Shown in pieces: positions 47,514 through 57,245 of a stretch of 64,000 bases of DNA. The number at the start of each line of letters is the position of its first letter. Positions within the stretch are counted from its first letter, which is position 1. Source of the stretch: Gallionellales bacterium GWA2_54_124 (GTDB lineage: Bacteria > Pseudomonadota > Gammaproteobacteria > Burkholderiales > Gallionellaceae); assembly GCA_001801025.1 (NCBI GenBank), contig MGWO01000003.1, forward strand, positions 66,201 through 130,200, written 5' to 3'. The notes under the pieces were generated by a model, which searched no databases, was not told the DNA's origin, and worked only from the letters and a program-made list of their open reading frames with translations. Made by a program: the position numbers and the translations under genes.

Positions 47514-48861
47514 AAAAATACTGATCGCTAATCGCGGTGAAATCGCCTTGCGTATCCAGCGCGCCTGTCGCGAAATGGGCATTAAAACAGTCGTCGTGCA
47601 CTCCGAAGCGGATGCGGATGCCAAGTACGTCAAACTGGCCGACGAATCGGTCTGCATAGGCCCCGCACCTTCAAACCTGAGCTATTTGAATATCCCCGCC
47701 ATCATCAGCGCGGCGGAAGTCACCGATGCACAGGCCATACATCCGGGCTACGGTTTCCTTTCCGAAAATGCCGATTTTTCAGAACGCGTAGAAAAGTGCG
47801 GCTTCGTGTTTATCGGTCCGCGTGCGGAAACGATCCGCCTGATGGGCGATAAAGTCAGCGCAAAAATCGCGATGAAAAAAGCGGGCGTGCCTTGCGTTCC
47901 CGGCGTGGAAGGTGCACTGCCTGAAAACCCTGCCGAAATCATCAAGATCGCGCGCAGCATCGGCTATCCGGTGATCATCAAGGCTTCCGGTGGTGGTGGC
48001 GGACGCGGCATGCGCGTGGTGCACACGGAAGCGGCTCTGTTAGGCGCGGTCACCATGACCCGCGCAGAAGCGCAAGCCGCCTTTAACAATCCGACCGTGT
48101 ACATGGAAAAGTACCTGGAAAATCCGCGCCACATCGAGTTTCAGGTGCTGGCCGACCAGCATGGCAATGCTGTGTATCTGGGTGAACGCGATTGCTCGAT
48201 GCAACGCCGCAACCAGAAAGTCATGGAAGAAGCGCCGGCGCCACTGCTCAATCCTCGTCTGCGCAACAAGATAGGTGAACGCTGCGCTGAAGCCTGCCGG
48301 AAAATCGGTTATCGCGGTGCGGGTACGTTCGAATTTCTCTATGAGAACGGCGAATTCTTCTTTATCGAGATGAACACCCGCGTGCAGGTTGAACATCCGG
48401 TCACCGAAATGATTACCGGCATCGACATTGTGCAGCAGCAAATCCGCATTGCGGCCGGCGAAAAATTGCCTTTCCGTCAGCGCGATATCCAGTTTAAAGG
48501 ACATGCCATCGAATGCCGTATCAATGCGGAGCATCCCTATAAGTTTATCCCGTCTCCGGGCCGGATCACTTCATGGCATGCACCAGGCGGCCCCGGCATC
48601 CGGGTTGATTCGCATGCCTACAACAATTACTACGTGCCGCCCCATTACGATTCGATGATAGGCAAAGTGATCGCTTACGGCGATACCCGCGATCAGGCGA
48701 TGGCACGGATGCGCACTGCATTGTCGGAAATGGCCGTGGAAGGAATTGAAACTAATATCGCCTTGCACCGCGATCTGCTGCTCGATGCGGCCTTCATGGG
48801 CGGCGGCACCAGCATACATTATCTGGAAGAGCGTCTGGCTGAACGCAACAAGGACAAGTAA
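47506..48861 (+). CDS. accC: Biotin carboxylase subunit of acetyl-CoA carboxylase
   Basis: A 451-residue ATP-grasp enzyme that carboxylates biotin on Acc[21 protein letters not shown] starts the N-terminal domain, [19 protein letters not shown] is the glycine-rich ATP loop, [19 protein letters not shown] and [20 protein letters not shown] hold metal-binding and catalytic residues. Length is normal. ATG 47506 has CGGAGAT upstream and is the second of two near-identical starts; only this one leads into the full gene. It overlaps prmA by TAATG. Confidence 0.98.
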   Translation: MFEKILIANRGEIALRIQRACREMGIKTVVVHSEADADAKYVKLADESVCIGPAPSNLSYLNIPAIISAAEVTDAQAIHPGYGFLSENADFSERVEKCGFVFIGPRAETIRLMGDKVSAKIAMKKAGVPCVPGVEGALPENPAEIIKIARSIGYPVIIKASGGGGGRGMRVVHTEAALLGAVTMTRAEAQAAFNNPTVYMEKYLENPRHIEFQVLADQHGNAVYLGERDCSMQRRNQKVMEEAPAPLLNPRLRNKIGERCAEACRKIGYRGAGTFEFLYENGEFFFIEMNTRVQVEHPVTEMITGIDIVQQQIRIAAGEKLPFRQRDIQFKGHAIECRINAEHPYKFIPSPGRITSWHAPGGPGIRVDSHAYNNYYVPPHYDSMIGKVIAYGDTRDQAMARMRTALSEMAVEGIETNIALHRDLLLDAAFMGGGTSIHYLEERLAERNKDK

Positions 48862-49754
48862 TGGCCTGGCTGACCCTGATCGTCGATACGGACGCAAAAT
48901 ACGCCGAAGCCTTAAGCGATGCCCTGCTCGAGCACGGTGCGTTGTCGGTCGATCTACTCGATGCTGATGCCGACACGCCGGACGAACAGGCCATCTTCGG
49001 AGAACCCGGCGAACCGCCACCGGGTGTCTGGCAACATAACCGCGTCAGCGCTTTGTTCGACGCGGACGCGGATGTCACAGGCATCCTTAGCACAGCCGCA
49101 CAAGCAGTGGGGTTGACCGGCATACCTGAACACCGCATTGAAACACTCGCCGATAATGACTGGGTGCGTCTGACCCAGTCGCAATTTGAGCCCATCCCGA
49201 TCTCGGACAGATTGTGGATCGTACCGACCTGGCACACCGCAGCCGATCCTAGCGCAATCAATATCGTGCTCGATCCGGGATTAGCATTTGGCACAGGCAG
49301 CCATCCCACCACCCGCCTCTGTCTGCGCTGGCTAGACAGCCATCTACAAGGCGGCGAGCGAGTGCTCGATTACGGATGCGGCTCCGGGATACTGGCGATT
49401 GCTGCCATCAAGCTGGGTGCCGCGCATGCCGTTGGCGTCGATGTTGATGCGCAGGCCGTCACCGCCAGCCGCGATAATGCCACGGCCAATGACGTTCATG
49501 AAGTCGCGTTTTATCTGCCCAATCAGGCGCCATCGGGTCAATACGACCTGGTGGTAGCCAATATCCTGACCAACCCCCTTCGCATGTTGGCACCCTTGCT
49601 GGCCGGCGCGACCCGATCCGGCGGGCAGATTGTGCTCTCAGGCATCCTCGAGGCACAGGCTCAGGACGTGATGGCTATTTATCAACAGTGGTTTGACCTC
49701 GATGCGCCGGTATTCGAAGACGGCTGGTCATGCCTGTCCGGCCGAAAACGCTGA
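48861..49754 (+). CDS. prmA: Ribosomal protein L11 methyltransferase
   Basis: A 297-residue enzyme that trimethylates L11. The N-terminal substrate-binding domain (residues 1-100) precedes FGTGSHPTTRLCLRWLDSH, VLDYGCGSGILAIAAIKLGA (SAM motif I) and LVVANILTNPLRMLAPLL (NxxxxP motif). The protein matches PrmA in length and order. The ATG overlaps the accC stop. accC-prmA linkage is common in betaproteobacteria. Confidence 0.97.
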   Translation: MAWLTLIVDTDAKYAEALSDALLEHGALSVDLLDADADTPDEQAIFGEPGEPPPGVWQHNRVSALFDADADVTGILSTAAQAVGLTGIPEHRIETLADNDWVRLTQSQFEPIPISDRLWIVPTWHTAADPSAINIVLDPGLAFGTGSHPTTRLCLRWLDSHLQGGERVLDYGCGSGILAIAAIKLGAAHAVGVDVDAQAVTASRDNATANDVHEVAFYLPNQAPSGQYDLVVANILTNPLRMLAPLLAGATRSGGQIVLSGILEAQAQDVMAIYQQWFDLDAPVFEDGWSCLSGRKR

Positions 49755-49760
49755 GGACGG

Positions 49761-50741
49761 ATGAACGGCACAACACGCTGCCCGCATTGCGAGACGCGCT
49801 TCAAAATTGTTGAAGCTCAGCTCAACGCGCACCAGGGCATGGTGCGCTGCGGCAGCTGCTTGAAAGCATTCGATGCCAGACCGGACTTTATCGCCGACCC
49901 GCTCGTACCGGCCACGCCAGATGCGCTGACCGTCAATTCTGACTTACCCGATAGCTTACCCGTTGAACCCTCCATCGAGCCTCATCCTCCTATTGATCTT
50001 GAAAATCTAGATCCCGAAAAAATTGAACCGGAGGAGCAGACGCCGGAAATGGTCACACCGGAGGCTCCCATAGAGATCGAGCCGGTCGCCGCTGACAAAA
50101 CGGATATCAAATTTTTTCTGAAAACAGAGAGCGTTGATAGCCTTGATTTCAGTCAGCTTCCCGATGCGCCTGCGCCATCACAAGAATCTGCCATTCCGGA
50201 TGCCGCACCCGCGAGCTTAACGTTAACAGAAAACAATACCGAGCAAGATGTGGCGACAGCGAACTCTAAACAAGGGATGTGGATTGCCGGCAGTTGCCTG
50301 CTCGTTTTATTGTTAATGGCGCAAGCGGTATATTTTTTCCGCGTTGGTATCGCAACAAACCTGCCGGCTCTGAAACCCGCACTGGTAGGATACTGTGACT
50401 TGCTGGGCTGTCAGGTGTCACTGCCGCGCCATGCCGAGTCGATCAGCATCGAGTCATCAGGTCTGGAAGCGGATCCGGAACACGAAAATATCATCACCTT
50501 TAGTGCCTTGCTGCGCAATCGGGCGAGTTACGCGCTGGAATTCCCCGTGCTGGCTTTAACGCTCAATGACAACCAGGACAAAACGCTGGCACGGCGCTTG
50601 CTGATGCCGGCTGATTATTTGCCGGCAACTGAAAATAAACTTGCCGGATTTCCCGCCAGCCATGAAGTCAGTATCCGGCTGAATTTGAATACCGCCGACC
50701 TCAAGCCTTTAGGCTATCGCCTAGAGCTGTTCTACAACTGA
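49761..50741 (+). CDS. Zinc-ribbon and DUF3426 membrane protein
   Basis: A 326-residue protein. Residues 7-41 (CPHCETRFKIVEAQLNAHQG, VRCGSCLKAFDA) form an MJ0042-type zinc ribbon with two CxxC pairs. A long acidic Pro/Glu-rich linker (50-165) follows, then one membrane helix (WIAGSCLLVLLLMAQAVYFF, about 174-193), then a C-terminal DUF3426 domain predicted outside the cytoplasm. It lies directly after prmA, its usual neighbour. Function is unknown; the layout suggests a membrane-bound sensor or assembly factor. Its 3' end overlaps the convergent TetR gene by 21 bases. Confidence 0.85.
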   Translation: MNGTTRCPHCETRFKIVEAQLNAHQGMVRCGSCLKAFDARPDFIADPLVPATPDALTVNSDLPDSLPVEPSIEPHPPIDLENLDPEKIEPEEQTPEMVTPEAPIEIEPVAADKTDIKFFLKTESVDSLDFSQLPDAPAPSQESAIPDAAPASLTLTENNTEQDVATANSKQGMWIAGSCLLVLLLMAQAVYFFRVGIATNLPALKPALVGYCDLLGCQVSLPRHAESISIESSGLEADPEHENIITFSALLRNRASYALEFPVLALTLNDNQDKTLARRLLMPADYLPATENKLAGFPASHEVSIRLNLNTADLKPLGYRLELFYN

Positions 50742-51371
50742 CACGTTTCCTGCCGGCTTTTTGATCCGCAAGGCTGCCAGAGTAAAATCGGCGATATGCA
50801 CGGCAATGGCCTCAATTTCCTGCTCGTCGTAACGCAACTCGGGGCGCAGACGTTGCAACACCGGATGAGAATTGCGGTAAAAAACACACTGACCGATCAG
50901 ACTGTACACACAACGGCGTACCTCTGCCTCATCCGCGCCCGCCCCGATAATTTCACGTATCAATTTAGCCAGAAATTCATGCAAAGGAGCTATCGCTTCG
51001 GAAACAATTTTGTCCAGCGCAGGGGTCGGATCAGCCATCTCGCGTGCCATCATCTGACATTGACGCGATGCGCCGTTTTCATCGAGCAACAATAACATAA
51101 AAGACTTGATAAACAATCTCAAGCGCATCTCAGGACAATGATCAGCCGCAATATTGGCCGACTGCAGCGCTTTGAGCGCAGAAAAATTCAGCGCTTCGGC
51201 CAGCAGGCCATCCTTACTGCCAAAGTGATAATTCACGGCCGCCACATTGGCATCCGCACGACGGCAAATTTCGCGCACCGTCGCTCCCTGAAAGCCGCAT
51301 TGCGAAAACACTTCGCGCGCTGCTTCCAGCAGGCGGACTCGTGTCTGATCAGAAGATGAAAGCACTGTCAT
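50721..51371 (-). CDS. TetR-family regulator of the RND operon
   Basis: A 216-residue repressor. RVRLLEAAREVFSQCGFQGA, TVREICRRADANVAAVNYHF and GSKDGLLAEAL form the N-terminal TetR helix-turn-helix (residues 10-60); the C-terminal ligand domain resembles DUF1956 (CecR/YbiH-type). The ATG at 51371 overlaps the stop of the outer-membrane factor gene (TGATG), so the regulator is made from the pump operon itself and probably autoregulates it. A 16-base palindrome upstream of the operon (57113-57128) is a candidate operator. Confidence 0.9.
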   Translation of the reverse strand: MTVLSSSDQTRVRLLEAAREVFSQCGFQGATVREICRRADANVAAVNYHFGSKDGLLAEALNFSALKALQSANIAADHCPEMRLRLFIKSFMLLLLDENGASRQCQMMAREMADPTPALDKIVSEAIAPLHEFLAKLIREIIGAGADEAEVRRCVYSLIGQCVFYRNSHPVLQRLRPELRYDEQEIEAIAVHIADFTLAALRIKKPAGNVSVVEQL

Positions 51372-52765
51372 CAGTTGACCTTGGTGTCGCCGGCAAGCGC
51401 TTTGTATAACTGGGTGAAGGCTGTCAGTTGCGCGCGCCGCACCTGCAATTCGCCCTGCTGTGCGGCATAGGCGTCACGCTCTGCATCGAGCAACTCCAGG
51501 TAATTAGCGACCCCCGCCCGGTAACGAGCTTCAACGAGCTTTAAGCGCTGCTGCTGAGTATGCGAGTTCGCCTGCTGCGCACTGAGCTGACGGGTCAGAC
51601 TGTCGCGCGCACTGAGCAAGTCCGCCACTTCGCGAAACGCCTGCTGTATGGTTTTTTCATATTCAGCCACCGCAATCACATTGCGTGCCCGGCTCACATC
51701 GAGATTGGCCGAATTTCGCCCCGCGTCAAACAAAGGCAAGGTGAGCGCCGGCTGAAAACTCCACGCCTGGCTGCCCGCACCAAACAAGCCCCCCAACTGA
51801 CGGCTGGCCGTCCCCAAGGCCCCCGTCAGGCTGATGCGCGGCAAGAAGGCGGCACGCGCAGCACCGATACTGGCATTGGATGCAATCAGACGCTGTTCGG
51901 CCGCGATCACATCAGGACGCCGCAATAACACTTCGCTGGGTACATCGGCAATCCAATCCGCGGCAATCGCCTGCTGGGACAACTCGCGACCTGCCGGCAA
52001 CTGTGCCGGCGTCTGCCCCACCAGCGAGTCGAGCAAATTTTCCGCAGCCGCCAGTTGTTGTTGCAGATTCGCCTGATCCGCTACGGCCGCCTGATAACTT
52101 CCCTCCGCCTGCAACAGATCCAGATCACTGGCTATCCCGACGTCACGACGCTGTCCGATCAAACTCAGCATGTCGCTGCGCCCTTTCGCCGTCGCCTGAG
52201 CCAGAGCAGACCGCTCATTTAATTCCAGCACCGACAAATAAGCATTCGCCACATCGGAAATCAGCGACAGTTGAAACGCGCGCTGTGCGGACTCAGTCGC
52301 AAGAAAACTGGCACGGGCGGCCTCATTAAGACTGGCGACGCGCCCCCAGAAATCCAACTCAAACGACACCAGATTCGCACTGACATCGTAACGCTGCACA
52401 CGAAATGGATTTCCGGTGAACGAGGTATTCGCTGGCGACAGGGAGGCCGCGCGCTGCGCGCTCAGATTCACGTTGGGCAAACGATCCGCCTGCACAATGC
52501 CGTATTGCGCCCGCGCTTCACTGATACGTGCGGTGGCAATACGCAAGTCACGGTTGTGTTCCAGCGACGCTGATATCAGCACCTGCAGGCGCGGGTCAGT
52601 GAAGTAGGCCTGCCAGTCCGGCATCCGGCTTGCCTGACCCGGCTTTACGGCCGCAGACACGGGCCACGCGGCAGACACAGGGGCGACAGGGCGCTGATAA
52701 GTGGGAGTCAGCGAACAGCCTGACACAGCGGCCAGCATGACGATCAGCGCTGATTTTTTATTCAT
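51371..52765 (-). CDS. NodT-family outer membrane efflux lipoprotein
   Basis: A 464-residue outer-membrane channel of the tripartite pump. The start ATG 52765 has GAGGAG 8 bases upstream and exposes a lipoprotein signal (MNKKSALIVMLAAVSGCSLT, Cys17 for acylation). Two OEP repeats follow, with SLEHNRDLRIATARISEARA and VAEYEKTIQQAFREVADLLS in the long helices and a conserved VPSEVLLRRPDVIAAEQRL between them. Its start overlaps the pump gene by 8 bases. It should dock onto the RND transporter and adaptor encoded upstream. Confidence 0.93.
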   Translation of the reverse strand: MNKKSALIVMLAAVSGCSLTPTYQRPVAPVSAAWPVSAAVKPGQASRMPDWQAYFTDPRLQVLISASLEHNRDLRIATARISEARAQYGIVQADRLPNVNLSAQRAASLSPANTSFTGNPFRVQRYDVSANLVSFELDFWGRVASLNEAARASFLATESAQRAFQLSLISDVANAYLSVLELNERSALAQATAKGRSDMLSLIGQRRDVGIASDLDLLQAEGSYQAAVADQANLQQQLAAAENLLDSLVGQTPAQLPAGRELSQQAIAADWIADVPSEVLLRRPDVIAAEQRLIASNASIGAARAAFLPRISLTGALGTASRQLGGLFGAGSQAWSFQPALTLPLFDAGRNSANLDVSRARNVIAVAEYEKTIQQAFREVADLLSARDSLTRQLSAQQANSHTQQQRLKLVEARYRAGVANYLELLDAERDAYAAQQGELQVRRAQLTAFTQLYKALAGDTKVN

Positions 52766-55700
52766 GATGACTCTCCTCACCCTCAATGCGCGTATGTCCG
52801 GGGAAAATCTTTCGCACCACGACAAAGAATACCGGTACTAAAAACACCGCCAGCAAGGTCGCTGCAATCATCCCGCCCATCACGCCGGTGCCGATCGCAT
52901 GACGACTCTGCGCACCCGCGCCGGTTGAAATGGCCAGCGGCAATACACCAACAATAAAGGCGATCGACGTCATCAGTATCGGCCTGAAACGCAGACGGCA
53001 GGCCTCTAACGTCGCATCGATCAGGCTCATACCGTCATCCTGCAATTTACGAGCAAATTCGATGATCAGAATCGCGTTCTTGGACGACAGACCGATGATG
53101 GCAATCAGACCCACCTTGAAATACACATCGTTCGGCAGTCCGCGCAACGTCACCGCCAGCACCGCGCCAAACACGCCCAGCGGCACAACCAGCAGCACGG
53201 CGAACGGAATCGACCAGCTCTCATACAGTGCGGCCAGACACAAGAACACTACAATCAGCGAGATGCCGAACAGCAACGGTGCCTGAGCACCCGATTGCCG
53301 CTCCTCAAACGAGGTACCGGACCATTCGAAACCGAAACCCGGCGGCAGCTTTTTAGCGACCTCTTCCATCGCTGCCACCGCTTCACCCGAACTCCTGCCC
53401 GGTGCCGGGCCGCCGGAAATCTTCATCGCTGGCTGTCCGTTATAACGATCCAGTTTAGGCGAACCGGCGATCCATCTGGGGGTCGCAAGCTCCGATAAAG
53501 GCACCATCGCACCCTTGTTGTTGCGCACCGTGAGTTTCATGATGTCTGCGGGCGTGCGACGCATATCCGCGTCGGCCTGCATCTGCACACGCAAAATCCG
53601 CCCCTGCCGCACGAAGTCGTTGATGTAGGCGACACCTAGTGCGGACTGCAGCGTGTCATTTAGACTGGCGATCGATACGCCCATGCTCTCCGCTTTGACC
53701 CTGTCGACATCGATCAGCAACTGAGGGCCCGCTTCCTGACCTTCAGGACGCACCCCGGCTAACACCGGATTCGCAGAGGCCAGACCTAGCGCCATGTTGC
53801 GCGCTTCGAGCAGCTTTTCGCGCCCCATCCCCCCTCTGTCCTGCAAACGGAAGTCGAAACCGCCAACGGCCGCCAATTCGGGGATAGGGGGCGGATTGAT
53901 CGCAAAGATCATCGCCTGCTTGATACGGAAGAACAACATATTGGCTTTTTTCACCATCGCCGGTGCCGCACTCGCCGCATCAGGACGCTCATCCCAACTC
54001 TTCAATCTGACAAACACCAGCGCCGCGTTCTGTCCGCGTCCGAAGAACGAGAAGCCCGCCACGCCAATCACGTGCGCCACTTCGGGCTGTTTGACGTAGA
54101 ACTGTTCAACCTGGCTCAACACGTCCAGCGTACGCGCCTGAGTCGCACCCGATGGCAACTGAATCATGTTGATGAAATAGCCCTGATCCTCTTCGGGCAA
54201 AAAACTGCCCGGCAGCTTGGTAAACAACCAGCCCATCGCGATCAATACCACCGCATAGACCAGCAGATAACGCGAGGTCTTCCTGATGTTTTTACTGACG
54301 TTGGCGGTATAGCCCCGTGTCGTGCGCGCAAAGAAGCGGTTAAACCAGCCGAAAAATCCCCGGCTCGGCATCATCTCGCGGCCCGGCTCATGTTTGAGCA
54401 AGGTGGCACACAGCGCCGGCGTCAAGGTCAACGCCATCAGCGCAGAGAACATCATCGTCAGCACCAGCGTCACCGAAAACTGGCGGTAAATCGCGCCGGT
54501 AGATCCCGGAAAAAAGGCCATCGGAATAAACACAGCCATCAGTACCAGCGTGATTGCAATAATCGCACCGACGATCTGATCCATGGCTTTACGGGTGGCA
54601 GCCCTAGGCGATAAGCCCTCGGTGGTCATGATACGCTCGACGTTCTCCACCACCACGATGGCATCGTCCACCACGATACCGATCGCCAGCACCATCGCAA
54701 ATAAGGTCAGCACGTTGATCGAATAGCCCAGCAAATACAGACCGACTAAGGCGCCGACCAGTGCAATGGGAATCACGATGGTCGGGATCAGCGTCGCGCG
54801 CCAGTTTTCCAGAAACAGGTACATGACCAGCACGACCAGCACCAGCGCCTCGGCCAGACTCTTCAACACTTCGCTGATAGAGACGTCGATGAACTTGGAG
54901 GTATCATAGGGCACCACCCAGTCGATGGATTTTGGAAAAAACTTGGCCAACTCGGTCATTTTTACATTGACCGCCTTCACCGTATCGAGCGCATTGGCGC
55001 CCGGCGACAAACGAATCGCAATGGCTGCAGTCGGGTTGCCATCGATGCGGGCGGTACGCGAATAGTCCTGCGCCCCCAGCTCCACGCGCGCCACATCTTT
55101 CACGCGCAAGGTGGAACCATCCGGATTGGTGCGCACGATAATGTTGCCGAACTCTTCCGGTGTAGATAACCGGCTGCGGGTGACGATTACCGCATTGAGT
55201 TCCTGGCCGGGCGCGGAAGGCAATTGCCCCAGCTCACCCGTTGCCAGCTGTGAATTCTGTGCCCGCACCGCAGCGGACACATCGGCAGGCGACAAATTGA
55301 AATGCTGCAACCGTTCGGGCTTGAGCCACAAACGCATTGAATATTCGGTACCGAACATCAGTACTTCGCCAACACCCGGCACACGGCGCAGACTGTCGAT
55401 CACGCTCGATGTTGCATAACTGCCCAGTGCGACATTGTCGAGCGACTTATCGGGCGAGAACAGCGCGACAAACATCACAAAATTTCGCGCTGTTTTGGTC
55501 ACGACAATCCCTAAGCGGCGTACATCTTCAGGCAATCGCGCCTCGGCACGCTTGATGCGGTTTTGCGCCTCAACCGAGGCCAGATCAAGATTAGATCCCG
55601 CCTCAAAGGTCAGCGTAATGCTGCCGGTGCCAAGCTCAGAGGCTGACTCCATATACAGCAGATGCTCAATGCCGTTCATCTCCTGTTCGAGCAAGGCGAC

Positions 55701-55886
55701 GGCCGTTTCCTCGATCACCTGGGCCGACGCGCCCGGATAGTTGACGGTAATCGTCAACGCGGGGGGCGCCACCGACGGATACTGGGAAATCGGCAGATTC
55801 TTCAATGCCAGCGCACCGCCTAGCAGTATGATCAGCGCGATGACCCACGCAAAAATGGGCCGGTCGATAAAAAATTTAGCGAACAT
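52758..55886 (-). CDS. RND multidrug efflux transporter (HAE1/AcrB family)
   Basis: A 1042-residue inner-membrane proton antiporter. The N-terminus FFIDRPIFAWVIALIILLGG, twelve membrane helices, two large periplasmic domains and the helix-4 aspartate pair in GIVVDDAIVVVENVER (proton relay) are all present. FLPEEDQGYFINMIQLPSGA and YEGKS-like APGRSSGEAVAAMEE blocks fit the AcrB/MexB subgroup rather than metal (HME) pumps. Likely drug or solvent export. It overlaps the adaptor gene by 11 bases and the channel gene by 8. Confidence 0.96.
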   Translation of the reverse strand: MFAKFFIDRPIFAWVIALIILLGGALALKNLPISQYPSVAPPALTITVNYPGASAQVIEETAVALLEQEMNGIEHLLYMESASELGTGSITLTFEAGSNLDLASVEAQNRIKRAEARLPEDVRRLGIVVTKTARNFVMFVALFSPDKSLDNVALGSYATSSVIDSLRRVPGVGEVLMFGTEYSMRLWLKPERLQHFNLSPADVSAAVRAQNSQLATGELGQLPSAPGQELNAVIVTRSRLSTPEEFGNIIVRTNPDGSTLRVKDVARVELGAQDYSRTARIDGNPTAAIAIRLSPGANALDTVKAVNVKMTELAKFFPKSIDWVVPYDTSKFIDVSISEVLKSLAEALVLVVLVMYLFLENWRATLIPTIVIPIALVGALVGLYLLGYSINVLTLFAMVLAIGIVVDDAIVVVENVERIMTTEGLSPRAATRKAMDQIVGAIIAITLVLMAVFIPMAFFPGSTGAIYRQFSVTLVLTMMFSALMALTLTPALCATLLKHEPGREMMPSRGFFGWFNRFFARTTRGYTANVSKNIRKTSRYLLVYAVVLIAMGWLFTKLPGSFLPEEDQGYFINMIQLPSGATQARTLDVLSQVEQFYVKQPEVAHVIGVAGFSFFGRGQNAALVFVRLKSWDERPDAASAAPAMVKKANMLFFRIKQAMIFAINPPPIPELAAVGGFDFRLQDRGGMGREKLLEARNMALGLASANPVLAGVRPEGQEAGPQLLIDVDRVKAESMGVSIASLNDTLQSALGVAYINDFVRQGRILRVQMQADADMRRTPADIMKLTVRNNKGAMVPLSELATPRWIAGSPKLDRYNGQPAMKISGGPAPGRSSGEAVAAMEEVAKKLPPGFGFEWSGTSFEERQSGAQAPLLFGISLIVVFLCLAALYESWSIPFAVLLVVPLGVFGAVLAVTLRGLPNDVYFKVGLIAIIGLSSKNAILIIEFARKLQDDGMSLIDATLEACRLRFRPILMTSIAFIVGVLPLAISTGAGAQSRHAIGTGVMGGMIAATLLAVFLVPVFFVVVRKIFPGHTRIEGEESHHE

Positions 55887-57036
55887 GATCAGCCTTTGCA
55901 GCAGGTTTAGCAGCTGCTTCTGCAGGTTTGCCCGCGATCAGCGGTGCTGATTTATCCCAGGGCACAGCTTTAACCGCCGTACCGGGACGCGCTTTTTGCA
56001 GGCCATTCACGATGAGTTGCTCGCCGCCCTTCAAGCCGTCAGCAATCACAAAATCTCCCCCCGCCATACCACTGGTCTTCACCGGGACGGGCACCGCCTT
56101 GGACTCTTCGCCCACAATCATCACAAACTGTCCCTGCGGCCCCGATTGCACCGCACGCTGCGGCACGCGGATGGCATTGCCCTGTGTTGCCTCAGGGAAA
56201 CGGATGCGCGCGAACATTCCGGGCAGCAGGTCATGCTGCGGATTGGCAAACTCGGCACGCAAGGAGACGGAACCCGTCGCGGGGTCAACCGCCATGTCGG
56301 TAAAGAAAATTTTTCCCGTTGCAGGGTATACCGTACCATCTTCAAGCAGCAGTTCGACACGCGCGGATTCGGCATGTTTATACTTGCCGCTCCTGATCGC
56401 CTGTCGCAAACGCAACAGGTCTGCGCCCGGCTGAGTGAAATTGACATAAATCGGATCGATCTGCTCGATGGTCGCAAGCAAAGTCGGTTCGCCCTTACCC
56501 ACCAGCGTACCTTCGCTCACCAGAGTGCGGCCGATGTGCCCGGAAATCGCCGCAGGAACACGGGCATTGCCCAGATCCTCCAGGGCGCGAGCGAGCACCG
56601 CCTCAGCCTGCTTTACACGCGCAACAGCCAGATCGTATTCCTGCTGACTGACCGCTTTCACGGGCAGCAAAGGCTTGTAACGCTCGACCGTTTGTCTCGC
56701 AATCGCAACATCCGCTTCTGCAGCGGCAGCAGTCGCCTTATAGGTATGCGCATCAATCTGAAATAAAGGCGCACCCGCACGCACATCACTGCCTTCAACA
56801 AACAAGCGTTTTTCGATCACCCCCTCAACCCGCGCGCGCACTTGTGCTGTGCGATAGGCCTGCAGGCGCCCCGGCAAATCCTGTGTGAGGGTCACATCCC
56901 CCCGCCCGACGGTAATCACATCGACCTCGGGTAGCGGCATCGCGGGCCCAGGACCAGCAGCCGGTTTATCACCGCACGCGGCGAGCAGGGTCATTAACAA
57001 AAATGCGGGAACGAGGGGTTTAGCAAGTGGGTTCAT
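55876..57036 (-). CDS. RND periplasmic adaptor (AcrA/MexA family)
   Basis: A 386-residue membrane-fusion lipoprotein. MNPLAKPLVPAFLLMTLLAA ends in the lipobox LAAC (Cys21). VTLTQDLPGRLQAYRTAQVR starts the barrel-sandwich domain, a short alpha-hairpin lies around residues 100-150, and VYVNFTQ-type blocks (IDPIYVNFTQPGADLLRLR, LLPGMFARIRFPEA) belong to the lipoyl/barrel domains. The C-terminal 30 residues are Ala/Lys-rich. It is the first gene of the pump operon, with a candidate TetR operator about 80 bases upstream. Confidence 0.95.
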   Translation of the reverse strand: MNPLAKPLVPAFLLMTLLAACGDKPAAGPGPAMPLPEVDVITVGRGDVTLTQDLPGRLQAYRTAQVRARVEGVIEKRLFVEGSDVRAGAPLFQIDAHTYKATAAAAEADVAIARQTVERYKPLLPVKAVSQQEYDLAVARVKQAEAVLARALEDLGNARVPAAISGHIGRTLVSEGTLVGKGEPTLLATIEQIDPIYVNFTQPGADLLRLRQAIRSGKYKHAESARVELLLEDGTVYPATGKIFFTDMAVDPATGSVSLRAEFANPQHDLLPGMFARIRFPEATQGNAIRVPQRAVQSGPQGQFVMIVGEESKAVPVPVKTSGMAGGDFVIADGLKGGEQLIVNGLQKARPGTAVKAVPWDKSAPLIAGKPAEAAAKPAAKADHVR

Positions 57037-57112
57037 GTGTGTTCCATGATAAAAGTAGCAAGAGATCCGGTGCCCGTGCTAAGGAATGGGCAATTTCAAG
57101 CTATGCAACATA

Positions 57113-57128
57113 TCAAACGCTTGTTTGA
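57113..57128. promoter_or_regulatory. Candidate TetR operator of the RND operon
   Basis: TCAAAC (57113-57118), GCTT, GTTTGA (57123-57128) is a perfect 6-bp inverted repeat with a 4-base centre, located 77 bases before the adaptor gene start and between it and the divergent lipoprotein gene. Size and spacing suit a TetR dimer; binding is not shown. Confidence 0.5.
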
Positions 57129-57245
57129 AAGTAAAGTAAAATGATCGGGTGGCCGATACGCCCCCTACTGGTTGCGAAGAAATTAACCGTATTTTGTCGC
57201 ATTGCTTTTACAATACGCGCTGTTGAGATTCAGGAAAGCTGTCAA

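Noticed and set aside
55996-56766. A 256-codon plus-strand frame opposite the RND adaptor gene
   Set aside because: It is a complement-strand shadow of a well-supported adaptor gene, with His/Arg-rich composition.
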